Assembly: GCA_024277115.1 (NCBI GenBank)
Contig: JAJRVW010000170.1
Location: forward strand, 1 to 60,708
Direction: 5' to 3'
Origin: Calditrichota bacterium
GTDB taxonomy: Bacteria; Calditrichota; Calditrichia; Calditrichales; J004
Length of the DNA stretch: 60,708 bases
In this document: positions 1-8,775 of the stretch, in pieces
Numbering within the stretch: position 1 is the stretch's first letter
Layout of the letters: the number at the start of each line of letters is the position of its first letter
The notes under the pieces: generated by a model
Databases searched by the model: none
What the model was told of the DNA's origin: nothing
What the model saw: only the letters and a program-made list of their open reading frames with translations
Translations under genes and position numbers: made by a program

Positions 1-247
1 CCAAATGTAACAGCATGGACGAAGGCATATAGCGGTTATTGCAAAAAATAACCGCCGTATTGTTTTCCGCCAATAACTGCATAACCGACTGGGTAAAAGT
101 AATTTGCGGGTGCTCAAAAACGATAAAACCAATATCCTCGACCGGGACAGTTTGTTTGGTATCGTTTTCCTTATTGTGCACTACCAGTTGCGCGTTACGG
201 CTGCTTAGGTGGTACGGGTTTGAAAACATTAGGGTTCTTTTAAGCAT
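1..247 (-). CDS. cas1: CRISPR-associated endonuclease Cas1, N-terminal part (type II)
   Basis: This is the first 82 codons of Cas1, running off the left edge of the window. Cas1 is the integrase that, with Cas2, inserts new spacers into CRISPR arrays. The translation begins MLKRTLMFSNPYHLSSRNAQ and continues with VPVEDIGFIVFEHPQITFT and then a block ending NRYMPSSMLLHL. These match the N-terminal beta-domain of type II Cas1, including the P-x-EDIGF and NxxxMP blocks. The catalytic residues lie in the C-terminal part, outside the window. The ATG is at 247-245, only 3 bases after the cas9 stop, so cas9 and cas1 form one operon. Family assignment is by recognised motifs; completeness cannot be judged. 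Confidence 0.9.
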   Translation of the reverse strand, partial: MLKRTLMFSNPYHLSSRNAQLVVHNKENDTKQTVPVEDIGFIVFEHPQITFTQSVMQLLAENNTAVIFCNNRYMPSSMLLHL

Positions 248-250
248 AGG

Positions 251-3200
251 TTATCTTTTCAAAATATTACCAGTAACGGAAATATTAAAATCGTAATTCT
301 CAACAAGAAAGTTAAAATTTCCTTTTGTTAATCTTAGCCAAGGAAGAGGATTTATAAAGTTTATTTCAGAGTTTTTTAGTTTATTATCCTTCATATACTT
401 TACAATTGTCAACTCGTCTTTGTTCTTACTACTTTGTTGTAATGCGGTCTGATGATATCGGAACTGAATTCTACCATCGCCTTCAAATCCAATTATATTA
501 TATAGCCTTTTTACTTTTTCTGACTTACGCAATCCCCAAAAATCATCAACGCTTTTTTCATAGAACAAAACCAGGGTACCCTTTTTTAAAACATACTTTA
601 ATTTTTTGCCGTTTTTTTCTATCGGTATTAGTAAATTTTCATCTTGTGACTGCCTACTCTTAAGACGGTAGTACCTCCCAGCTTGAAGCATATTTACAAG
701 TTCGAACTCACGAATTGTTTTCCCGTTTTTGTTTCCGCCCTCATAAATCGCCATACAGTAGTTTTCATCATTGACTACATTAAACTTTTGTTTATACTTC
801 TGCTTTGATAAATCACGATGCTTTTTAAAATTTGGCAACGGATTTTTTACAGCAGGTGTATAAACACGTACTTTCTTTAATGGAATCCCTTTTTCCTTAT
901 TTTGCCAAATGAAAACATCTTTTTCAACTTTAAGGCCACCTGAAATTTTCTTGATCATTTTATCCTCTATCGCCTTTTGGATAATTTTTCGTATCTCAGG
1001 GTCTACAATTTTTTCTACATCCGAAACCTTAAGTGTATTCAATTCCTTTCTTACAACATATTTGGGTATAATCTCCCCTTCACTGTTTCTCTCAATTTGA
1101 CCATTTATGTCCTGGGCAATAGCGCCATAAAATGTATCCTGATGTAGCGAGCCGCGAACCGTATCGCCTTGCTGATAAATAACCTCTCCCTTACTATTTC
1201 GTTGTACCACACCACGTTTTCGTAATTTTTTCTTTGATTGAATTTTCACTTTGTCCGGTGTGTTGTGAACAACAAAAATTTCATCTGAGATACTTTTAAC
1301 ATCTTGGGTAAATGTTGTCCAAGGTTTTGTTTTAAGTAAAATTTCCTTTGCAGATTGATATTTCTTTTTATTGGCATTATGAAATTTACTTTCTTCTTCC
1401 GATGCCCATGCATGTGCTAAAGCGTCATATTTTTGTTTATCCATCGCTGCAATTACAATCGCATCTATACAATGATGAACATGATTGGAACGGTCTTTTG
1501 GTTTATAAAATTTATTATCATAATCATCTTTATAACTTTCTTGTAAGCCCCACGCCTTGCGATATTCTGAAGTCATTTCTCCTTTTACAGAATAGACCTT
1601 GGCAAAATATGATCCTAAATATGCGCGTGCATATTTCGAAATAATACCAATATCCACTTTTTGACTATTTTTAAATCCAGGTTTTATTTCTCTGGTCGTA
1701 AGACGATCATATTTCCCTTTTATATAATCTCTCTTAAATGAAAGTAGATGCCTCTGTTGTATCTTTCTATCCTTTTGCTCTTTCGTGGTGGCAGCTTTTA
1801 CAGAACGGGTTATGCGTGAAATCTCCCTGTCTAAATCTTCATATTCTTTTTTCCAATGGTCTGCGCGTAATAGAATTTCATCGTAATTACTTAATTGGGA
1901 TGGAAGCTGGTTTTTCTTTACCATCCTGTTAAAATCAATATCACAAAGTGTTTTATTCATTTGAGAGTTGTCTTCTGATTGGCTTCTAGGCAAAGTATGT
2001 TCAATCTCATATTTAGCCCCAGTGCCGATAAAATCTGAAATACTAATATTCTCAACGCCTGTATAAAGACATTTATGTTTTTGCTCTTTCCAAAACTTAT
2101 ATTTTAATATATCATCTTCAGTTGGTTCAACTTCCTGTCCTGTTTCAGCAAAATAGTATTCTTTAATTCTTTCAACAGAATCCACTCGTTCTTCCTCTAA
2201 AACTTTTTGCCACCGTTTAATAGCAATCCGCTTATTTGAGTCGTTTAGTTCCCGGGCCAATTCAATATTGACTTTTGTAAACCGATCAACTTTCCCCTCG
2301 GTTATTAATGTATTTACGAGTTTCCTAAGTTGAAATAAACTACGCATAGCCATTGGATTGCGAACCGAGGGTGTTGCCGGGCTTCCCAACCCATCAACCT
2401 CAACCCCATTTTTATCTTTTATTTTTTGCGGTTTAAACATTGCTATATCAGATGGGTGATATAATTTTTTCATTCTACTTTCGTCCGAGCAGAAAACCTC
2501 ACCTGTTTCATTTTTACCTAATAAAAGGTCAGTAACTTTTTCATCAATACGTTTTATTACAACAAATTCGCCTTCACCGTTTTTTCTTCTGTAGTTCTGG
2601 AGAAAGAGTTGAAAAGTACCCTCAAAAACATTTTTTCCCTTTTCAATTTCTTTCCATCTTTGGGTTCCAAAAAACTCTTTCAATGCCAAATTTAGTTTAA
2701 CTTTGTAGCGTTCCTCGGCAAGTGGGGTATGTCTTTCATTTTTGTCCCTAAAAGTTTTTATTAATCCATTTATTACCTGGGCTATATTGTTTTCGAACGT
2801 ATGTTGGTCAATTTGGGTTTTTATTTTGTCCAGTAAATCGTCACGTCGCTCGGGCTTGTCCCAAATCTCCTTATCAACAATTTGTTCAAGGTTCGCTACA
2901 AAAACCGCATGCGAGTAGATCAATCCATTTTCTAAAAAGGGCAGGATTTTTTTAATTGCCTTAAGGCTAAGGGCAGCATAATCTTTTTTAAGAATGATTT
3001 TACTAAACCGGTTTGCATTTATCTCATCAAGGTTAAGTTTTTCTAAGGCAAATTCTTTCAGTTTTTCAACTGTATCAAATGTGAATAAAACGTGCCATAA
3101 ATCATTAAAATCAATTTTATGATTCTTTGTTTGACCTTTTTTATCTAATGTTTCGTAGGTATATTTTGAAGTTTTCCAATTTTCGCCAAATATGTATTTT

Positions 3201-4500
3201 AAATTTGCCGAGGTTGGGCAACCACTTACAGTTGTATTTATTTTATAATTAAAGATATTGTCTTTGCCCAATACATTTACAAGTTCTTTAAAATCAAAAT
3301 ACGGTTTGCTTTTCTATAAAACTTTGGGACAATCTTTTGTTTTTCATCGCTTGTCAATGGGCGTAGTTTTTCATCTTCCGGAGCTTTCATTTTAATATTA
3401 TTAATAAAACTCCACATTCTGAATTCTTCAAATAAGGGATGAGAAACTGGGCAACGTGGTTTATTTTTTTCAAATGAGCATTTGCCAACCAAACCTTTTT
3501 GAGATTTTAAAGGCCTTTGGTAAAAAATTGCTTTATACAAATCCAAGACTAAACCAGAGTATTTTTTGTCTTCCGCTTTTTCATCAGGATTAATCGAAGG
3601 TAGCCCTTGTGTTTTGCAAATAGTTTCAAACTCGTGTAAGTAATGCTCTTTTCTTGCTGTATAGTGTTTACGTATTTTATTCTTTGGATATAAACTATTG
3701 AAATATTGTCCCATAGTTTCAGAATAGCTCTTTTGCATTTTTTCTGTAAGGTCACTAATCCCACTTTTTACATCACCAAGATTTTCTTTTCTATATAGTC
3801 TCTCTTTTAGTTTGTTTTTTAGCTCTGCAATTTCCATATCAGAGTTCTTAATAATGCCATAAAAAGATCGGCTAATTTTAAATAATGGTTTTTCAACTTC
3901 ATTAGTTTTATCAAATGTATTAAAATAAGAGTCCAATTCTTTTTGTAATTCCAAAAGGTTACAACTCTCCTCAATAATTTGCTCAATTTCAGGAGCCTGA
4001 TCCTCGACAATACTATTATCTGTTGTATCTAAACGGTTGCTTAAAAAACCTCTTCGCTGCGCCATGTGATAGAATGCCCTTCCCAGGTCCTTCTCATCAA
4101 TCTTTTTAATCGAAGCTTTTGCCCTAAATAAATACGGGTTTTTATTTTTTTCTTCATCCGTTTTAAGCCACTCTAAAAATCCTGGATTTGTCGGATATTT
4201 TTTGAAATTCGATTTTCTCCAATCTTCTACTTCTTTTAAGGAAAGAGGACACATTTTGTTTTGAACTAATACACGCAAAGTTTCGTACTTCCTCAATTTA
4301 CGTCTAAATTTTAACTTCCTGGCGCTTCTATAAGATGTTCTTTCTGCTGACCGCGAAGATTCATTGCCGTTCTCATTTTTAACTCCTTCCGTAAAAATGA
4401 GCACACCTTTATCCAATAATTTTGCTTTATTATCTTCTTTTTCAAGAATTGCCCACCCAATAGAGTTTGTGCCCAAATCCAAGCCCAAAGTTTTACCCAT
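251..4500 (-). pseudogene. cas9: Type II-C Cas9 endonuclease, broken by one missing base
   Basis: Cas9 is the RNA-guided double-strand DNA nuclease. It is read in two frames, 4500-3277 (407 codons) and 3271-251. Adding one base in the A-run at 3310-3313 (plus-strand TTTT) joins FYRK to SKPYFDFKELVNVLGKDN and gives a continuous 1416-residue protein, typical of long II-C Cas9s. All catalytic elements are visible in joined numbering. RuvC-I is GLDLGTNSIGWA with D8. The arginine-rich bridge helix is RSARKLKFRRKLRKYETLR. RuvC-II is NIELARELND with E747. The HNH domain is YEIEHTLPRS with H835, and N858 in FNR. RuvC-III is HHCIDA with H1010 and D1013. The residue before the HNH histidine is Glu rather than the usual Asp. 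A GGGAGG ribosome-binding site precedes the ATG at 4500. cas1 follows after 3 bases. Only this lesion separates it from an intact gene, so sequencing error is possible. Confidence 0.93.
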
Positions 4501-4549
4501 CTTTTCCTCCCTTATTAAGTTTCTTCTTGTATTCTTAAAATCAGTATTG

Positions 4550-4645
4550 TAGATTTACACCATAAGACAATTGCATCTTGTCACAATAAGGCTATATGCC
4601 GTAGACATCAGTCTTTAGCCCCGCTTCGGTGGGGCTTTCTTTTTT
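4550..4645 (+). ncRNA. tracrRNA-like RNA for the adjacent Cas9
   Basis: The region upstream of cas9, transcribed away from it, looks like a II-C tracrRNA. Around 4581-4600 the sequence reads TCACAATAAGGCTATATGCC. It resembles the ACAAUAAGG core that ends the anti-repeat and opens the nexus in Neisseria-type tracrRNAs. GGC and GCC at 4591-4601 form the nexus stem, AGAC/GTCT at 4603-4614 form a second small stem, and a strong terminator follows. The anti-repeat should lie at about 4555-4587, which predicts a CRISPR repeat beginning (A/G)TTGTGACAAGATGC. The 5' end is not determined. A TTG and TAGATTTA pair 20 bases apart near 4528-4558 resembles a Bacteroidota-type promoter, but this is weak. 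The assignment rests on position, motif and structure; the repeat itself is outside the window. Confidence 0.7.
4617..4645 (+). terminator. Rho-independent terminator of the tracrRNA
   Basis: AGCCCC (4617-4622) pairs with GGGGCT (4631-4636), extended by two further pairs and closed by a TTCG tetraloop. A T-rich run follows to 4645. It ends the tracrRNA-like transcript on the plus strand. Confidence 0.85.
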
Positions 4646-4729
4646 GCTGTAACTTTTATTCCAATTATAAAAAGGACTGGGATGTCACCGGGCTTTTACT
4701 TTTATTGAGAATCCATTTACCCTTCTTAC

Positions 4730-4867
4730 TCAAAACTCCCCTACTTCCCTAAGATGTTCCTCAACTGTCTGTGGCACACCATCACTCTGCCGCCACTGTG
4801 CGACATAGTTGTTTTCATTTTGATGTTTGACCAAATCTCGTTCGGAAATAGTTTTACCTTTTTTCAT
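4730..4867 (-). pseudogene. Possible relic of a Cas3 HD-domain N-terminus (45 codons)
   Basis: This is a short reading frame of 45 residues from ATG at 4867 to TGA at 4730. Its second half reads YVAQWRQSDGVPQTVEEHLR. That resembles the start of Cas3 HD nucleases, where Y-x-A-H, R-x-x-DG, Q-x-V and EHL are typical. Here the first metal-binding His is Gln, and the frame stops just after the EHL helix. Downstream codons do not continue the domain. There is no convincing ribosome-binding site. It lies on the same strand as cas9, upstream of the tracrRNA. It may be a decayed end of a type I effector gene, or an unrelated small gene that resembles one. Confidence 0.35.
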
Positions 4868-5143
4868 AAGCGCTAACCTGAAGTGTGGTCATAAAAGAAG
4901 TATAAATAATATAACGAAAGAAATCTCAACTGCAAACAAAATCAGTATCCGGTCTAAACTTTCATACTTATCTAAAACCATGCTAAACAGTTAAGCCAAA
5001 GCCGCGTATTATAATTTTACACACGTCTTTACTTTTACGCCCCAACTTTTTAAATTCCCTCTGTTTCAAACCTAACTCAATGTCCCCATAATAAATCAAC
5101 TGCCCAAACCCGGGCAAAACACATATCTTTCTTGGAGGTTGTA

Positions 5144-5962
5144 ATGGATAAACTTACCCAATATGCGGATCAGGGGATTGATCTACTTATATTTTATATA
5201 CCCAAAATTGTTACGGCTATTCTGGTGCTCATTATCGGGTTATGGATAGTTTCGATGATTGTAAAAGGATTTAACAAAGCTTCAGAAAAGTCCAGTATGG
5301 ACCCTTCCTTACAGAAATTTTTAGGCAGCCTGTTTAGCATGGCCTTAAAGGTTATGCTGCTGATCAGCGTCATCTCGATGTTGGGAATTGAAACCACCTC
5401 TTTTGTGGCCGTTCTTGGCGCCGCAGGCCTGGCAGTCGGCTTTGCCCTTCAAGGCAGCCTGGGCAATTTTGCCGGCGGTGTGCTTATCCTGATTTTTAAA
5501 CCTTTTAAAGTGGGCGATTTTATTGAAGGCGCCGGCCACATGGGCACCGTCAGCTCAATCGAAGTGCTGGCAACTACATTAAAAACACCCGATAATAAGA
5601 CCATTATTATCCCGAATGGTGCGCTTTCCGGCAGTTCTATCACCAATTTTTCCACCGAGGCTAAGCGGCGTGTTGATTTTGTTTTTGGCATCGGCTATGG
5701 CGATGATATGAAAAAAGCCAAAAAAATTATCGAAGATGTGGTTAATGCGGACAGCCGTGTGTTAAAAGACCCGGCACCCTTTATTGCCATCGGTAATTTA
5801 GGTGACAGCGCCGTGGACATCACAACCCGCGTTTGGGTTAATGCCGCCGATTACTGGGGTGTTTATTTTGATACGACCGAAGCTGTGAAGGCTGCCTTTG
5901 ACGCACAACAAATCTCTATTCCATTCCCACAAATGGACATACATAATTATAAAGAAAATTAA
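5144..5962 (+). CDS. mscS: Small-conductance mechanosensitive channel, MscS family
   Basis: This is a 272-residue inner-membrane channel that opens under membrane tension to release solutes during hypo-osmotic shock. Three N-terminal hydrophobic segments are visible at about residues 15-35, 55-80 and 85-115. The third carries the pore-helix pattern GLAVGFALQGSLGNFAGG. The Sm-like beta domain follows, with PFKVGDFIEG and the VEVLATTLKTPDN and PNG region, then the C-terminal alpha/beta domain. Length and composition match short MscS proteins such as the E. coli one. The ATG at 5144 is chosen over a TTG at 5132 because GGAGG at 5134-5138 sits at proper distance. It appears monocistronic. The 276 bases upstream are AT-rich, with no other gene seen. 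A 7-bp inverted repeat follows the gene at 5973-5991. Confidence 0.92.
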   Translation: MDKLTQYADQGIDLLIFYIPKIVTAILVLIIGLWIVSMIVKGFNKASEKSSMDPSLQKFLGSLFSMALKVMLLISVISMLGIETTSFVAVLGAAGLAVGFALQGSLGNFAGGVLILIFKPFKVGDFIEGAGHMGTVSSIEVLATTLKTPDNKTIIIPNGALSGSSITNFSTEAKRRVDFVFGIGYGDDMKKAKKIIEDVVNADSRVLKDPAPFIAIGNLGDSAVDITTRVWVNAADYWGVYFDTTEAVKAAFDAQQISIPFPQMDIHNYKEN

Positions 5963-6059
5963 GTAATATTTAAATGACAATCGATGTCATTCTGGCAAAG
6001 TGCTGAAGAGGCCCATACGACATCTGTTCTATAAACCTGATATTTTTATGGAGGCAATA

Positions 6060-6905
6060 GTGAACAAAGTAACACTTTTATTTTTATTAATTACGTTAAC
6101 CCTTAATTTTTCATTTGCGCAAGATGAAGAAAAAAAGCCGGAATATGGCTGGAAAAAACAAATTATTGGTGACGTTAATTTTACCCAGAACCAATTTGAC
6201 AACTGGAGCGCCGGTGGTGAAAACAGTGTAAGCTGGCAATTTATTTTAACCACAAAATTCGAGAATGACCAGAAAGATTATAACTGGACTAATAATGGCA
6301 AATTCCAATTTGGTAAAACAAAAGTAGGCGACCTCGATGCCAGGAAATCGGCAGACGAAATCAATTTGGAATCCACGTATACTTATAAACTGGGTGTCCT
6401 GGTAAACCCATACGCATCTGTTAAGGCCCTCACACAATTTGTAGACGGTTTTAATTATCCGGCAGCTGCAAAGAAAGTAAAAATATCACAGGCATTCGAT
6501 CCGCTTTATCTCACAGAAAGTATCGGTGTTGGCATCCAGCCATATAAAAATATAAAAATACGAATTGGTGTTGCGGCAAAACAAACATTAAGTGATACGG
6601 CCTATGGCTTTGCCAATGAAGGTGACAAAGTCCAGGATTTTAAAAATGAAATCGGCGCGGAATCTGTAACGGAAGCAAGTATTACCGTGAGTGAGAAAAT
6701 TGTTTATGACAGCAAACTAAACCTGTTTTCGAACCTTAAAGGGCTTAAAGAAATCGATGTTACCTGGGATAACACATTTTCAGCAATGGTGTCAGATTTG
6801 ATCAAAGTAAGCCTTAATTTTCAACTTTTCTATGATTCTGATATTTCGATAAAACGCCAGTGGAAACAAACCCTTGCCCTCGGATTATCATACACCCTGC
6901 TCTAA
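6060..6905 (+). CDS. DUF3078 family exported protein
   Basis: This 281-residue protein has a signal peptide (NKVTLLFLLITLTLNFSFAQ) followed by a mature region with alternating polar and hydrophobic residues. It includes NFTQNQFDNWSAGGENSVSW, typical of DUF3078 proteins. They are predicted outer-membrane or periplasmic beta-rich proteins of unknown function, common in Bacteroidota and related phyla. The C-terminus is beta-strand-like and ends in SYTLL. The GTG at 6060 is preferred because GGAGG at 6050-6054 precedes it by five bases and it places the signal peptide at the very N-terminus. An in-frame ATG at 6048 is the alternative. A strong terminator follows. Function is unknown. Confidence 0.75.
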   Translation: MNKVTLLFLLITLTLNFSFAQDEEKKPEYGWKKQIIGDVNFTQNQFDNWSAGGENSVSWQFILTTKFENDQKDYNWTNNGKFQFGKTKVGDLDARKSADEINLESTYTYKLGVLVNPYASVKALTQFVDGFNYPAAAKKVKISQAFDPLYLTESIGVGIQPYKNIKIRIGVAAKQTLSDTAYGFANEGDKVQDFKNEIGAESVTEASITVSEKIVYDSKLNLFSNLKGLKEIDVTWDNTFSAMVSDLIKVSLNFQLFYDSDISIKRQWKQTLALGLSYTLL

Positions 6906-6915
6906 CAAAAATATG

Positions 6916-6946
6916 GGGAGCCCCTTTTTCAGGCTCCCTCTTTTTT
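6916..6946 (+). terminator. Rho-independent terminator after the DUF3078 gene
   Basis: GGGAGCC (6916-6922) pairs with GGCTCCC (6932-6938) around a 9-base loop, followed by a T-run to 6946. Confidence 0.85.
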
Positions 6947-7007
6947 CTCCATTTTCATCCCCGCCCAACGTATCAAAATTAAAAAAATAAACACTTTTTT
7001 ATTTTAT

Positions 7008-7019
7008 GTGTTGCAACAC
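7008..7019. promoter_or_regulatory. Palindromic operator upstream of marR
   Basis: GTGTTGCAACAC is a perfect 12-bp palindrome lying 51 bases upstream of the marR start. It shares the half-site GTGTT/AACAC with the palindrome after marR at 7549-7564. This fits an autoregulatory MarR operator. Binding is inferred. Confidence 0.6.
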
Positions 7020-7070
7020 GCTTCTAATTACCCTATATTAAAATCAACAAAACAAACAAAGTGTTCCAAA

Positions 7071-7532
7071 ATGTCACTTGTAAGCCAAAGGTTAAAGCAG
7101 TCAAAATTTGAGAATATTTCGCACGAGGCGATTTTGAGCCTGCTTATTGCAACAAATTTATTAAAAGATGTGCACAATAAAATCTGTGAAGAACGAGGAA
7201 TCTCCTATCAACATTTTAATATTTTGCGCATCCTAAAAGGCGTCCATCCTAATGGGCATCCGCGCTGCGAGATTTCTGCACGGATGGTAGACCGCTCTCC
7301 CGATATTACACGTTTAATCAACAAACTTGTAAAAGATGGTTTGGTAAAACGCACAAAATCACCCGAGGACAGGCGGCAGTCCGTTGCTATCATCACCCAA
7401 AAAGGTATGGATTTGCTTTCTGGGCTAAATGCCAAATTACAGGAGTTTGCCGTCAAGTTCGAAGAAAGTGTCGGCGAGGAAGACTTAAAAAAACTGATCG
7501 CTATCTGTGACCGAATTTTAATGATAAAATAA
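7071..7532 (+). CDS. MarR family transcriptional regulator
   Basis: This 153-residue winged-helix regulator has the MarR-type DNA-binding core: ISYQHFNILRILKG, a recognition region MVDRSPDITRLINKLVKDGL, and the wing VKRTKSPEDRRQSVAIIT with the conserved D-R-R. Such proteins dimerise and usually repress adjacent genes until a ligand or oxidant releases them. The ATG at 7071 is chosen because an upstream GTG (7008) would lie inside the palindromic operator. No strong ribosome-binding site is seen. The gene is flanked by two related palindromes and followed by a SnoaL-like gene and yceI, an arrangement that suggests control of these two genes. The ligand is unknown. Confidence 0.88.
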   Translation: MSLVSQRLKQSKFENISHEAILSLLIATNLLKDVHNKICEERGISYQHFNILRILKGVHPNGHPRCEISARMVDRSPDITRLINKLVKDGLVKRTKSPEDRRQSVAIITQKGMDLLSGLNAKLQEFAVKFEESVGEEDLKKLIAICDRILMIK

Positions 7533-7548
7533 AATTTTTTAGCTATTT

Positions 7549-7564
7549 ATGTGTTATAACACAT
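7549..7564. promoter_or_regulatory. Palindromic operator upstream of the SnoaL-like gene
   Basis: ATGTGTTATAACACAT is a perfect 16-bp palindrome lying 28 bases before the next start codon. It shares the outer GTGTT and AACAC with the palindrome at 7008-7019. It is the likely second binding site of the MarR protein. Confidence 0.65.
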
Positions 7565-7592
7565 TTTTTAATAAAACAAAAAGGAGTAAAGT

Positions 7593-7943
7593 ATGGATAT
7601 CCGTACAGCAATTAACGACCTTAACAATAAGGTTTTACAGGGCAAAGCACTCGACGCATTTGAGGAATATTATGCGGAAAACGTAACAATGCGGGAAAAT
7701 AATGATCCCCCAACTGTTGGGAAAGATGCCAATAGAAAACGATAGAAGGAATTTATTGCATCTATAAAAGAGTTTCATGGAGCCAAAGTAAAAAATGTTG
7801 CCATCGGTGAAAACGTCTCCATCGTCGAATGGTTTTGGGATTATACCCACACCGATTGGGGACGTGTAAAAAGCCATCAGGTGGCAATCCAAACCTGGCA
7901 AGATGGAAAAATTGTACATGAAAAATTTTATTATTCCAACTAA
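7593..7943 (+). pseudogene. SnoaL-like (NTF2-fold) protein with an in-frame amber stop
   Basis: An AGGAG ribosome-binding site (7582-7586) precedes the ATG at 7593. Codons 1-50 and 52-116 form one continuous SnoaL-like protein, interrupted only by TAG at 7743-7745 (codon 51). The sequence runs from MDIRTAINDLNNKVLQGKAL, through YYAENVTMREN, to VKSHQVAIQTWQDGKIVHEK and FYYSN. The small NTF2-like fold often binds hydrophobic ligands or acts as a cyclase or isomerase; no specific function can be given. The flanking residues read NRKR-stop-KEF, where an E or K codon would be expected, so one base change explains it. The MarR-type palindrome directly upstream and yceI downstream suggest a shared regulon. 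Confidence 0.75.
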
Positions 7944-7950
7944 CCCGGAC

Positions 7951-7964
7951 TTGTTCGGGAACAA
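7951..7964. promoter_or_regulatory. Inverted repeat between the SnoaL-like gene and yceI
   Basis: TTGTTC and GAACAA flank two G residues. The left arm also falls in a CCCGGAC/GTTCGGG hairpin at 7944-7959, just after the preceding stop. It could be an operator or a weak transcript-end hairpin. No T-run follows, so a terminator is unlikely. Confidence 0.25.
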
Positions 7965-8004
7965 AAACGATTAAAACGAACCAAACAACCAAAGGAGAAA
8001 GACA

Positions 8005-8586
8005 ATGCAAAAATTATTAACAGCTTTATTTTTATTCGCCATTTCAGCATCGCAATTATTTGCTGGCAATTATACGATTGACAAAAACCATAGCGAGGTA
8101 AGTTTTTCGGTTACCCACATGGTAATATCCGAAGTGGAAGGCAACTTTTCGGATTACACAGTTGACTTAAATTTTGATCAAAACGATCTCTCGAATTTTA
8201 GTGTTGAGACAATCATCAAAATAGCCAGTATAAATACGGAGAACGAAAAGCGCGACAATCACTTAAAAAGCCCTGATTTTTTTGACGCGGCCAAATATCC
8301 CGATATGATATTTAAAAGCAATAAATTGGAAAAAACAGACAAAGGCTATATCGCCCATGGTACGCTTAGCATGCATGGCATCAGCAAAGAAGTATCCTTA
8401 CCTTTTAAAGTTACAGGCCCAATAAAAGACCCTTGGGGCAACACACGTATCGGCATAAAAGCCGTCCTGGAAGTTAACCGCCAGGATTTTAAAGTTAAAT
8501 GGAGCCAGACAATGGATGGCGGCGGACTTGTTGTAAGTGATGAAGTAGAAATAAACATCAATGCCGAGTTTATTCTTAACAAATAA
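8005..8586 (+). CDS. yceI: YceI family periplasmic protein
   Basis: This 193-residue protein has a signal peptide (MQKLLTALFLFAISASQLFA) and a YceI lipocalin-like domain, which binds long isoprenoid-type lipids in the periplasm. Family hallmarks are visible: YTIDKNHSEVSFSVTHM at the start, then HLKSPDFFDAAKYPDMIFKS and HGTLSMHGISKEVSLPF, and the C-terminal DEVEININAEF. AGGAG at 7990-7994 gives a good ribosome-binding site. It follows the MarR and SnoaL-like genes and ends at a terminator. MarR and YceI pairs are common in other bacteria, which supports a stress-linked role here. The lipid ligand cannot be predicted. Confidence 0.93.
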   Translation: MQKLLTALFLFAISASQLFAGNYTIDKNHSEVSFSVTHMVISEVEGNFSDYTVDLNFDQNDLSNFSVETIIKIASINTENEKRDNHLKSPDFFDAAKYPDMIFKSNKLEKTDKGYIAHGTLSMHGISKEVSLPFKVTGPIKDPWGNTRIGIKAVLEVNRQDFKVKWSQTMDGGGLVVSDEVEININAEFILNK

Positions 8587-8593
8587 ATTTAAC

Positions 8594-8629
8594 GGGCAGG
8601 CTTTTCTCGACAGGTCTGCCTTTTTTTTT
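8594..8629 (+). terminator. Rho-independent terminator after yceI
   Basis: GGCAGGC (8595-8601) pairs with GTCTGCC (8614-8620) with one G-T pair. A run of nine T follows. Confidence 0.85.
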
Positions 8630-8775
8630 AGCATTTACGCTCATTATTTTACGCTCCCTCACGCTGGATGTGACTTTTTACCGTTTGATATTAGAACTTA
8701 TCCTTATATTCCCCAGATATTTAAAAACCAACAACTTCTATCACTAATATAAAATATTACTCAAAAGGGGGGTAA

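Noticed and set aside
39-296. 85-codon open frame on the plus strand at the left edge
   Set aside because: It is antisense to cas1, whose minus-strand translation matches the Cas1 N-terminus.
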